A stretch of 64,000 nt of DNA from Ziziphus jujuba (lineage: Eukaryota; Streptophyta; Magnoliopsida; Rosales; Rhamnaceae), in the NCBI RefSeq assembly GCF_031755915.1, contig NC_083389.1, positions 21,389,001-21,453,000 of the forward strand, written 5' to 3'. The stretch's first letter is position 1. The number at the start of each line of letters is the position of its first letter. The notes under the pieces are model-generated. The model ran no database searches. It was given only the letters and a program-made list of their open reading frames with translations, and was not told where the DNA came from. The position numbers and the translations under genes were made by a program. This document shows, one piece after another, positions 21,656 to 31,786 of this stretch.

Positions 21656-22420
21656 GGTCCTATTTTTCCTCTCACAAACACCATTTTGTTATGGTGTGTA
21701 TGGTGTTGTGAATTGATGCACCATTCCAATTTCTTTGCAAAAATCCTCCATAGCCAAGCTTGTATATTCTCCACCATTGTCGGTTCTCAAGCACTTCATC
21801 TTTTACATTGCTTTGGGTTTCCACCATCTTCTTGAATTCCATTAAATTCTCAAGCACTTGTGACTTGGTTGTTTGAAAATATACCTAACACATCCTTGAA
21901 TAGTCATCAATGAAGGTTAGGAAGTACTTACAACCTCCAATTGATGACAAACTCATTGGTCCACGCACATCTGAATGGACTAGCTCAAGCTTCTCCTTAG
22001 CTCTCCATGAACCGGCTTTAGGGAATGGAAGCATGTGGATTTCCCTAGTTGGCATACATCACATAGGCTTCTCATCTCCTCAATCTTTGGCATGTCCTTC
22101 ACAATGGCATTGGTGTTTTTCATGGCACCATATCTAGAATGCCCAAGCCTTTTATGCCAAAGTTGAGAAATGGACTCCACTTTGGTTTGTAAGGCTTGTT
22201 CATTCTTAGCTAGGTCCAATCTATAGCTTTTGTCCTTCAATGGTACCTTAAACAGCTCATTACCACAAGCATCATATATAATACATCCATCTTTTGCAAA
22301 ATTTAAAGAAAAGCCTTTTTCTACCAATTATGCTGCACTAAGCAAGTTTTCACACAAACTAGGAACATATAGCACATCTTTTATAATTTTGGTACCTTCC
22401 TTGGTGTTCAAGCACATATC
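21656..22420 (-). pseudogene. Cop-2 integrase N-terminal half, interrupted
   Basis: Contains the zinc-binding segment [16 protein letters not shown]...[10 protein letters not shown] in the frame 22327-21980, and damaged catalytic core sequence further on (remnants in 21857-21672). The first stop is TGA at about 22418-22420, where related polyproteins have Gly (VEGK then stop). A second stop lies just before 22327, and another interrupts the [10 protein letters not shown] region, where the genome reads TTATGGTGTG. Confidence 0.82.
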
Positions 22421-23548
22421 TCATTTGCCTTCTACTTCCATGAACCGGCTATCACCAATCTTCATTTTGGTTTTGTAGTTTCGGTCAAGCTCCATAAAAC
22501 CATCCTTTTGGAAACTCATGTGGTGTGAGCAACCACTATCCACAAGCCAATCGAGACCACTACTTGTGGCCTTAAGGCATGTGGCCAAAAATAGGTTCTC
22601 GGCTTCTTCATTAACCACATTGGCTTGTTGTCTCCTTTGCTTGCATACTTTGGCAATGTGGCATTTTCCTCCACATCTTTCACAAGATGCATCCAGCCTC
22701 CAAAAACACTTGGATGGTGGATGTCCAAGCTTCTTGCAATGAGGGTAAGGTGGATGCCCTCCTCGGTTTTGATGGCTTTTTTGTTGTTGTTGTTGATTCC
22801 ATCCACTTTTGTTGTTGTTTGTGTTGTTGTTGGTTGTAAAACTAGTTTGGTTGGTGTTGTTGCTCTTCCTTCCTTTATTCTTCTTTTTGTTACCGTGGCC
22901 ACCATAGAATGCACTCTCTATGGTCTCCTCCTTTCTAATGGCTCTCCTTTGTTCAGTTGCTTGAAGAGCATTGATGAGCTCACTCAAGGTTATTTCACTA
23001 AGATTTCTAGATTCTTCAAGGGAGGAAATCATAGCTTCAAACCTTTCAGATAAGCTCACCAATACTTTCTCTACTACCCTTTGATCGGTCAATTGCTCAC
23101 CAAGGACTCGAATTTGATTTACCACTTTGAGCATTCTTTCGATGAAATCCTTGACAAGCTCGTTCTCCTTCATCTTCAAGGTCTCAAACTCTCTTCTTAG
23201 GTTTAAAACTTGCATTTGCCGAGTTCTAGTATTTCCATGGAACTCCTCTTGAAGCTTTATCCAAACCTCTCTAGTACTTGTGCATGACATTATCCTTGTA
23301 AAAATGGAATCACTCACAGAGGAGTGCAAGGCAGTGAGGGCCTTGAACCCCTTGGCAACGTTGGCCTCATGTGCATTTCTCTGTGCTTGGGTTACATTAG
23401 CTCTCAACTCTTCCACTACATAACCTTCTTCTATGACTTCCCACAAACCAAAGGCTTGAAGGTAGGCTTTCATTTTTACACTAAAAATGGAATAGTTTTG
23501 GCCTTCAAACTTAGGTGATGTTGGGGTTGCAAAGGATGGTGAGGCCAT
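22421..23548 (-). CDS. Cop-2 Gag, zinc knuckles and protease start
   Basis: Open frame starting at MASPSFATPTSPKFEGQNY (the frame opens 27 codons earlier at 23629). Copia Gag signature segments are present: MKAYLQAFGLWEV, IFTRIMSCTSTREVW, RTRQMQVLNLRREFETLKM, ESRNLSEITLSELINALQATEQ. An Asn/Gln-rich stretch follows (NNNTNNNKSGWNQQQQQK), then paired Cys/His motifs (CKKLGH..., CERCGGKCHIAKVC; the second has Cys-His in place of the usual Gly-His), then protease WLVDSGCSHHMSF. Stops at the TGA shared with Cop-3. It could still yield a Gag-size product. Confidence 0.87.
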   Translation of the reverse strand: MASPSFATPTSPKFEGQNYSIFSVKMKAYLQAFGLWEVIEEGYVVEELRANVTQAQRNAHEANVAKGFKALTALHSSVSDSIFTRIMSCTSTREVWIKLQEEFHGNTRTRQMQVLNLRREFETLKMKENELVKDFIERMLKVVNQIRVLGEQLTDQRVVEKVLVSLSERFEAMISSLEESRNLSEITLSELINALQATEQRRAIRKEETIESAFYGGHGNKKKNKGRKSNNTNQTSFTTNNNTNNNKSGWNQQQQQKSHQNRGGHPPYPHCKKLGHPPSKCFWRLDASCERCGGKCHIAKVCKQRRQQANVVNEEAENLFLATCLKATSSGLDWLVDSGCSHHMSFQKDGFMELDRNYKTKMKIGDSRFMEVEGK

Positions 23549-23759
23549 TTGAAAAAATGGTTTTTGAAAAGTTTTGAAAAATGGACACAAGAACAAGCTT
23601 TCGGGTGGTGGTGTTTTGGTGAGTTTCAACTAGCCTTTTTGGGAGGTTTTTTTTTTGTTTTTTTTTGTGGTTTCGGTTGGAAAGCTTTAGGTGGGGGATC
23701 CTCTCACTAATAAAATGGTCTAGGTTGAAAGCTCACAAGGTCCTAAGAAATTACACTAT

Positions 23760-23771
23760 GCTCTGATACTA
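23760..23771 (-). other. Degenerate primer-binding site of Cop-2
   Basis: TAGTATCAGAGC on the minus strand, directly next to the LTR end (...TCCATTA). It differs from the usual TGGTATCAGAGC by one base, consistent with decay after insertion. Confidence 0.8.
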
Positions 23772-24763
23772 TAATGGAATTTGGTGTACGTTTATGTTGT
23801 TGTACCCTAAAGAACAATCATTCAAGGTGTTAGTTAAGAATGATTGTTGTTGGTTCTTGGTTCTTGATTTTGTTTTTTTTTTTTTTTGGGTTTGTTAAGG
23901 TTTTGTTTCTGGTTTTAATTGCAGTTTGGGGTTCTTGAGAAAGTTGTTAGCTTTTGGGAAGAAGAAGAAAACAAATGTAGTAGTTGAGAGAGAGAGAGAG
24001 AGAGATAGCCAAAATTGTTGTTTTTCAAAATTTATTTTTTTGTAAATATATTTCCCCCTTTCTTCATTACAATTTTCATACTTTTAAATACATCAAAAAA
24101 GGCAATAAATACAAAAGCATTAAAAGTAACCAACCAAGCCAAACTACCTCAACTAACTCTAATCAATGTGCTAGGCATGCAAGAAACCTTCTTTAATGGG
24201 CAGTACGACTTGTCTAAAGCATTTGAATTTGAAAACTAGCTCCATTTGACTTGAAAATTGGAGGGAAGCCTTTTTCAATATTAAACTATGTTCTAGCCAA
24301 AAGACAGATAAAACAAAGTCCATTTTCTCATTCAAAAATAATTAAGCCTGAGGCAGTTTTGCCCAGTTTTCCGGGCAACAAAACTACACAAGGGTCCCAT
24401 TGTTTAGGGCTTAACTCAGCCTTTCCAGCTCCAAATTGGGCCATTGTTTTTTGATGGTGCTTCCTCTACGTTTCTAGCTTATTATATCCAAAATTTAGAT
24501 CCAAATCCGAAACCTTCTTCAAACGGTATCCAAGGAAGTGGACTTATGTTGCTGGAAATATAATTCCAGCAACTAGACAAAAAGGCCCTAAGCTTTAGTT
24601 AATGAGCTTAGGGTATTACAAAAAGGATATTGTTCTTAAACATTACAAGATAAAATAAAATGCATAAACATAAATAATGTTTGGTCTTTGATGTTGTAAA
24701 ACAAATAGTGCAAATGTAACCGAACTACCTTGCACATTGTGGCAAGATCACCACATTTCGACA
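23772..24763 (-). repeat. Cop-2 5' LTR (992 bp)
   Basis: Aligned with 18553-19550 over its whole length, with scattered substitutions and small homopolymer changes; the left end TAATGG replaces TGATGG. It ends CACATTTCGACA at 24763. Confidence 0.92.
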
Positions 24764-24931
24764 ATGATAAGCCCATAAGCCCCCTTGAGAATGAATTAAT
24801 CCTTGGATAAAGGCAGCAAGGTGTCCATAAACCTCTTAGCTTGAGCCCTAGTGATCGGTCCGGTGTTCATTCGTATCGAGTCAGCACCGTAGCGGGTTGT
24901 CGGTTATGAGGGCACGAGCGGATTTGCATCA

Positions 24932-25457
24932 TTAAGAACATGGGAGGAATGTTTGCCACATGTTGAACTTGATTATGATAGATCTTTGCATTCAGCTACT
25001 AAATATACTCCATTTGAAATTGTTTATGGTTTTAATCCTTTAACTCCATTAGATTTAATACCTTTACCTCTAAGTGAATGTGCTAATCTAGATGGAAAAC
25101 AAAAAGCTAATTTTGTAAAGCAAATTCATGAGAAGACAAAAGAAAACATCAAGAGGAGGGCAAAACAATATGCAAAGAATGCTAATCAAGGCTGAATCAA
25201 GAATTTTTTTGAATCTGGAGATTGGGTTTGTTGCATTTAAGAAAGGAGAAGTTTCCTGAGCAAAGAAAGTCAAAGCTGATGCCTCAAAAGGATGGACCTT
25301 TTCAAGTTCTAGAGAGGGTTAATGAGAATGCTTATAAACTTAACTTATTAGGTGAGTATAATGTGAGTGCTACATTTAATGTTGCTAATTTATCTCCATT
25401 TTCTGCAGGTGATGACTTTGATTTGAGGGCAAATCCTTTTCAATAGGATGGGAACAA
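24932..25457 (+). pseudogene. J integrase, C-terminal piece
   Basis: Continues the J integrase from the TTAAG duplication: [35 protein letters not shown], a stop at about 25192, then the C-terminal domain in another frame ([44 protein letters not shown]). A stop follows just before the 3' LTR begins at 25458, where the frame would normally pass into the LTR. The same segments appear in Cr-A and Cr-B, which shows J is the same family but kept its integrase. Confidence 0.85.
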
Positions 25458-26560
25458 TGAGAATCCGTCTATACCCATACAACCGACTACCCGTTGAGGA
25501 GCTAACCCTTTCCAAATGAAGCAGGGATCAATCACTAGGGCATAAGCTATGAAATTCAAAGGCAATCTGGTTATCTTCATCCAAGGAGTGATTCAATCTC
25601 AAGAGGGCAGGACATTATCCGAAGATCCAAAGCCCATCTTGTGTGTCCAAGTTACGAGGGTGAAAATGGACCCAACAAGCTGTTTTGGTACATTTTTTGA
25701 CCCAGGTACCAAGGAATGGATTTAACACTTTATGAACTCAATTGATATCACCAAGAGACCATGGAATCATGTCAATTCAGAAGCAAAAGCATTTAAATTC
25801 CACTTGTGTGCATGACTCCTCTTGTTGGCCGAAATTGCTCATTTTGGTGTTGACTTTGACTTCTTTTGTTGTTCAAGCAAGTTTGACTTAGTCCAATCAA
25901 GGGGCAACATATAAGAATCATTATTAATCCTATATGGCATCCACATGGCATATGGGAGCTGATTTGGAGCCTAAACTACTTGGATATTGATAAAGATAGC
26001 TTAGTTGTCTACCAGTCAACTAGTTTCCTAATTTGAGTATGATTTTTTTTTTTTTAAGGAACCTATCTTTTATTTTTATTTTTATTTGTTTATTTGCTGG
26101 AAAAATTAACTTAGGAAAGTTGATATTTTATAATTTCAATTGTAAATTAATTAATTCCTAATTCAAAATAAAGGAATTAATTAATCCAGATTAGAATAGG
26201 AAATGATTGAAATTCGGCCAACACCATTGTTTCCTTATCACTATGGTCGATTTTAACCTTGTGTTTTAAGGTTTTGTTTTGTGAACCGTAGTCTATTCAG
26301 CACATTATTCATATAGAAAAATACTTGTGAGAAATAATTCTCTTTATTCTCTTTGAACACCCAAAATATAAATAGAGATTGTGTGTTTTATTTTGACTTA
26401 TCAATAGGGAATCCATCACTTATTATAGCATCTTCATCATATACCAAGGTTTCTAATACAAGTTGATTAGGGGTCAAGGTGACCATTAGAACTTGAACTT
26501 AATTATGATCTGGGTTAATATAATACAGGTTTAGGAGCAAGTCGACCTAGGTTCTTATCA
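25458..26560 (+). repeat. J 3' LTR (Cr family, 1103 bp)
   Basis: Starts TGAGAATCCG after the coding sequence and ends TTCTTATCA at 26560, in plus orientation. Translation of the start reads IPIQPTTR, then GSITRA and [18 protein letters not shown], so the LTR-encoded polyprotein tail can be recognised despite two stops. Contains the inverted repeat TTAATTAATTCCT...AGGAATTAATTAA near 26145-26185. Confidence 0.85.
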
Positions 26561-26621
26561 AGATTTTTAATCGTTTACCACATATCTAAAGGATTGAATA
26601 TCAAATTAACTTTGTTTTGGG

Positions 26622-27165
26622 AGCGCCATTCGAAATAGGCCTGCATATAGGAGTAATCCTGAAGAGACAAAGGAGCTACAAAGGCAGGTAAGTGATTTGT
26701 TAGACAAGGGTTATATTTGTGAGAGCATGAGTCCATGTGCTGTCCCTGTTTTACTAGTACTTAAGAAAGATGGTTCATGGCACATGAATGTTGCTTGTAG
26801 GGCTATTAATATTATAACTATTAAGTATAGGCACCCCATTTATAGATTAAACGATATGCTTGATAAATTACATGGTGCATGCATGTTTTCGAAAATTGAC
26901 CTTAGGAGTGGGTATCATCAAATTAAGATGAGAGATGAATGAAAAACCACATTTAAAACTAAGTATAGATTGTATAAGAGGTTATTCATGCAACCACATT
27001 TAAAACTAAGTATAGATTGTATAAGAGGTTAGTCATGCCTTTTAGTTTAACTAATGCACCTAGCACTTTTATACGGTTAATGAATCATGTCATGTGTCCA
27101 TTCATTAGAAAATTTATGGTTTTTTATTTTGATGATATTCTTGTATATAGTAGAAAGTTACTTCA
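26622..27165 (+). pseudogene. K reverse transcriptase fragment (Cr family)
   Basis: Plus-strand RT beginning in AYRSNPEETKELQRQ, then [61 protein letters not shown], a stop, and after a frameshifting 47-bp tandem duplication (26945-26991 and 26992-27038) [20 protein letters not shown] and the catalytic [11 protein letters not shown]. It then fuses directly to LTR sequence at about 27165. The rest of RT, RNase H, integrase and the first part of the LTR were deleted. Confidence 0.82.
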
Positions 27166-28171
27166 TTCAAGGAGTGATTCAATCTCAAGAAGGCATAACA
27201 AAACCCGAACATCCAAGCCCGTCTTGTGTGTCCAAGTTATGAAGGCGAAAATGGACCTAACAAGCTGTTTTGGTACATTTTTGGACTTCGAGCAGCAAGG
27301 AATGGATTCAACACTTTATGAACTTAATTTATATCACAAAGAGTCTATAGAAGCATATCAAGGAAGAAGCAAAAACATTTAAATTCCACTTGTGCACATA
27401 ATTCATCTTTTTGGCTGAAAATGCTCATTTCGGTGCTTACTTTGACTTCTTTTGTTGATCAAGCAAATTTGAGTTATTCCAATCAAGGGAAAATGTATGG
27501 GAATCAATATTACTCATATTTGGCATCCTACATGACATATGGGAGCTGATTTGGAGCCTAATCTAGCTGGTGATTGGTCAAAGACAACTTGTTTGACAAA
27601 CTAGTCAACTAGTTTCCTAATTTGAACATTTAAATTTTGTTTTAGGAAATGATTTTTATTTTTGTTTTTATTTATTTATTTACTGGAAAAATTAGTTTAG
27701 GAAATATGATATTTTATTATTTTAATTGCAAAATTAATTAATTCATATTTCAAATAAAGGAATTAATTAATCCAAATTAGATTAGGAAATGAGTGAAATT
27801 TGGCCAACACCATTGTTTCCTAATCTCTATGGCTGGTTTTAGCCTAGTGTTTTAGGGTTTTGTTTTTTAAATTTAACCTATTTAAAGGCTTATTTTGTCG
27901 ATAACATTCAATACATTATTCATACAGAAAAATATTAATGAGAAAGAATTCTCTTTGTTCTCTTTGAACACATAAAGTATCGTATAGCAATCAAGCGTTT
28001 TAGTTTAACTTATCAATAGGACATCCATCACCTATTGTGGTGTCTTAACCAGGTACCAAGATTTCTAATCACAAGCTGATTAGAGGTTAAGACAACCATT
28101 AGAACCTAAACTTAATTATGATACAGGCTAACATAATACAGGCTTAGGAGCAAGCCAACCTAGATTTGTAT
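27166..28171 (+). repeat. K 3' LTR, missing its first part (Cr family)
   Basis: Parallels 25560-26560: TTCAAGGAGTGATTCAATCTC, the AT-rich middle with a partial hairpin, and the end GGAGCAAGCCAACCTAG near 28165. The end is decayed, so the last bases are uncertain by about ten. Confidence 0.75.
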
Positions 28172-29423
28172 AATAGCCTGACTCCTAAAGCCCAGTCCAT
28201 TAGAGATTTACATGTTCGCTATTTACTTGTTAGTTAAGTTTATTTTATGGCTAAATTATTTTGTAAAAATGCTAAAAAAAAGAAACAAAAGAAGAAGAAG
28301 AAGCAAAAATTTAGGTGATCAAGGTTATTTGGTGGCCAACATGTTTTGTAAAAATGCTAAGGAAAAAAAAAAAGAAGAAGAAAAAGAAAAAAAAAAGTTA
28401 GGAGGTCCTTTGTTTGAGAGGGTGCTATCCCTGAAAGAGCTAGTGATCTTTAGGTCGAGAGGGTGAAATGTAGAGTGTGCAAACATATGTCCCATATTTG
28501 CTAGACATAGGTATTTTAAAAGGTATATAATGGACTTGGTTGGTTATTTCCCCTATAAGAAATCCTAAGCCTCAACATTTTTTTGGTGATTAGTATGATA
28601 AGATCTAACCTTAGCATATATTGGTTTTTTATTTTTCTTTTTCTTTGGAACCTGTATTCCTGGGGTAGAAGATATTATCCATATCATTCTTTTTCTTTAT
28701 ATTTTTATTAAGTAAAGTATAGCTAATAAGAGCAAAGTCATTCTTTATATTTTCTCAAGTAAAGGATAGGCGATAAAAGAAAAATAAATAGAAAGAAGAT
28801 TAAAAAGTCAGTCAGTTACTTGGTTTTCGGCTGAACAAATGATATGCAAGGCCTTCTTCTTCTTCTTCTTAAATATCCTTAACCTCAAATCACTTGTTGT
28901 TCTTCTCCTTATCTTCCAGTTCATTTTTATTTTTACAAAGTCATATCCTATAAGAGGAATAAAATCCCCTAAAATAATCCTTATAAAATCTAAACTTTAA
29001 TTAGAACCTTTGAACTATACAACTATAACAAAGCCTAGACTAATAGGCTTTACTACAGGCCAGGCCTTCTTCTTGTTCTTAAATTTCCTTAACTACAACT
29101 GACTTCTTCCTCTTTCTTCTCTCTGGAGTGATTTACCAAAATCCCTTGAAATAACATTTACAGTAGTAGACTTTAAGGTTTGAAAGAACTCTAAAGTTAA
29201 ATGTGCTTATGTAAGAGCAGTCTTAAAATGGGTGAGAGGTCCGCCAATGGAAGCGGGGTGTTATAAGGGTAATGATCATAATTACCCAAATCTAAGCTAC
29301 CCAAATCTAAGCTACCAGATTTGCATGAAGATGGGCTTCATTCAAAGTAAGTGGGTTCAAGCATGAATGAGTGTAGGTTATGTCCTTTGTATGAGTTTGA
29401 GCTAAAAGAATAGGCATAGATAT
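28172..29423. other. Gene-free AT-rich stretch with diverged local duplications
   Basis: No coding region or known element recognised. Two segments repeat within it: TTTTGTAAAAATGCTAA at about 28258 and 28344, each followed by A-rich and GAA-rich sequence, and GGCCTTCTTCTT...CTTAA...CCTTAAC at about 28849 and 29060. The lysine-rich 84-codon frame at 28212-28466 is simply the A-rich repeat. It may be very old element sequence. Confidence 0.5.
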
Positions 29424-30338
29424 TGATGAGGACCTACCTAGGAGTACAACAAGCTAGAACCAACATCTTATACTATTGAAGACAGGAAAAGAGAATAAAG
29501 AGAATTCTTTCTCATAAGCATTTTTCTGTATGGATATTGAAAGCTAATTTCTCATTGTAAATAAGCCTTTAAATAGGCTTCAAATGAACAAAATAAAACA
29601 CTAAAAGTCTGGGGTAAAATTCAGCCAATAACAAAGCAAAACAATGGTGGCCGAATTTCTCTAGTTTCCTAATCCTATTTTAATTAATTAATTCCTTTAT
29701 TTTGAATTAGGAATTGATTAATTTACAAGAAAATAATAAAATTGTAACTTTCCTAAATTGATTTGTCGAGCAAATAAACAAATAAAAACTAAAAGAAAAT
29801 ATAGTTTCCTTAAAGTTAAATTCAAAGTAGGAAACTAGTAGACTACTTTGATAACTAAGCTAACTTTGACCAATTTCCAACTTGTAAAGACGAATTTCCA
29901 ACAAGGAGATAATGCCACCTCAACAAAATACAGCACAGTCAGTGGCAAATACAATAATTTCAGCCAAAAATCCCTTCTATGTGTAAATGACCTGCTTAGT
30001 TGCTTTTTCTTCTGCCTTGACTTGATTCCATGGTCTCTTAGTGATTTCAAATAAGTTTATTAAGTGTTGAACCCATTGCTTGCTGATCGGAGTCCATAAA
30101 TGTACTAAAATAGCTACCCCGGTCCATATTAAAGATCACCTCTTGGATGCATATAAAGGGCTTCGAATCTTCGGGTATTGTCATGCCCTCTAGAGATTGA
30201 ATCACTCCTTGGATAAAGCTAAATAGATTGTCCTTGAATCTCCTAGCTTGTACTCTAATGATTGGCCCCGCCTTCATTTGTATAGGATCATCACCCCAAC
30301 GGGTGGTCGGTTGTATGGGCACGGGTAAATTCTCATCA
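29424..30338 (-). repeat. Cr-B 3' LTR (915 bp)
   Basis: Left end TGATGAGGACC is a decayed form of TGATACGAACC; right end AAATTCTCATCA, preceded on the coding strand by AGAGGAGATGAA, the polypurine tract. The pol frame enters this LTR and continues with MNDENLPVPIQPTTRWG and [13 protein letters not shown], to a stop at 30047. Confidence 0.82.
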
Positions 30339-31786
30339 TTCATCTCCTCTGGAAAAGAATTTTCCCTCAAATCAAAATCATCACCTACAGAAAATGGAGA
30401 TTAGTCAGCAATATTAAATGTAGCACTAACATTATACTCACCCAATAGTCAAGCTTGTAAGCATTTTCATTAACCCTCTCCAAAACTTGAAAAGGTCCAT
30501 TCCCTCGAGGCATATGGTTTAACTTTCGTTGCTCTGAAAACCTCTCCTTTCTTAAGTGCAACCAAACCAAATCTCTTGGGTCAAACACTATCACAACAAA
30601 TCCTAGAAATACAAGCTCATTCTGGCAAAAATCACACTTTTTTATATTAGCAAACAAACTTTCTTTCCTAAGCACTTTTAAAACTAATCTAAGATGTCCT
30701 ACATGATCATCTAAATTTTTACTATATACAAGAATATCATCAAAATAAACAACCAAAAATTTTCCAATGAATGGGCTAATTACATGGTTCATTAATCTTA
30801 TGAAAGTGCTAGGTGTGTTAATTAATCCAAAAGGCATTACTAAACACTCATACAATCCACACTTAGTTTTAAATGTGGTTTTCCATTCATCTTCCTCTTT
30901 CATCCTATTTGATTAGGTCCATTTCCAAGATCAATTTTAGTAAACATGCAAGCACCATGTAATTCATCAAGCATATCATCTAACCTAAGAATTGGATGTC
31001 TATATTTACTAGAAATATTATTTATAGCTCTACGATCTACACACATGCGCCATGAACCATCTTTTTGAGGTACTAACAAAACAGGAATAGCACATTGACT
31101 CATGCTCTCAAGAATATATCATTTATCTAATAACTCACTTACTTACTGTTGTAGCTTCTTTGTCTCATCAGGATTGCTCCTATATGTAGGCCTATTAGGA
31201 ATCGCAGCTCTCGGCACAATATCAATATGATGTTCAATCCCTCAAATAGGTGGTAAACCATTAGGAATTTCATCTGGAAAGATATCATCAAATTCTTGTG
31301 AAAGAGAAGAAATAGAACTTAGCAATTCAAGTTCTTCAGGGTTAGCTTGATCATTCAAATAAGCATCTTTATAAATCATGCTCAACAATGGTTTATCACT
31401 CAAAAATGCATTTTTAACTTCACTCAAGCTAAAATAAAAATTTTTCTTTTTCCATTATTTTCTCTCGCTTTCTTTCCCATTCATGAGTTCCACTTTTCCA
31501 CTCTCACTCTTGGCTTTTTCAGATTTCCTCTCACTCTCTGGTTTGTCGTGCTCTTTCCACTCAATTTGAGTTTTAGAATACTTACCTTGGATAGCAAGCT
31601 GGGACCTACCGTTTTGAATGGATGGAGAAACCATGGGTTCCATGCTTTTTTTCTCCTTGAGTCGTTTGGCCTCCCTCCTTTGTTACATTTAAAGTTGGTC
31701 TCTAAACACCTCCTTTGGAGTTAACAGCTCCAGCTTGATCTTCTTTCCCTTCAATTTGAAAACAATGGAATTCTCTCTTCCATAGT
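30047..31786 (-). pseudogene. Cr-B pol: linker, RT and integrase C-terminus, then LTR-encoded tail
   Basis: From right to left: protease-RT linker (ELLSSISSLSQEFDDIFPDEIPNGLPPI, 31427-31242); RT in two pieces ([42 protein letters not shown]; then [22 protein letters not shown] and catalytic [10 protein letters not shown], 30903-30385). RT ends at [11 protein letters not shown] and is followed at once by [17 protein letters not shown], which belongs to the integrase C-terminal domain. A shift near 30440 separates the last segment (30370-30047), which crosses the polypurine tract into the LTR. RNase H and the integrase catalytic core are deleted. Confidence 0.85.

Larger units (their letters stand above)
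18553..24763 (-). mobile_element. Cop-2: Ty1/copia element (Tork-like), moderately decayed
   Basis: Minus-strand element with LTRs 23772-24763 (5') and 18553-19550 (3'), primer-binding site 23760-23771, gag from 23548, and pol ending at the LTR start at about 19545. Target duplication is AGGAT (18548-18552) on the left and ATGAT (24764-24768) on the right, one mismatch. The host sequence is a Cr solo LTR, where an uninterrupted relative reads GGATAAGCCC. Coding regions carry several stops and at least one frameshift. Confidence 0.92.
17578..24931 (-). repeat. Cr-family solo LTR in J, itself split by Cop-2
   Basis: Left half 17578-18552 begins TGACACAAACTTAGGATG, a mutated form of the Cr LTR end; right half 24764-24931 ends TTTGCATCA. 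Flanking duplications TTAAG at 17573-17577 and 24932-24936 are identical, and the J integrase reads across the site. No internal Cr sequence is present apart from inserted Cop-2, so this is a solo LTR produced by LTR-LTR recombination. Its net length without Cop-2 is about 1.1 kb. Confidence 0.88.

Noticed and set aside
28212..28466. 84-codon lysine-rich frame
   Set aside because: It consists mostly of A-rich and GAA-rich low-complexity DNA that includes a duplicated segment.
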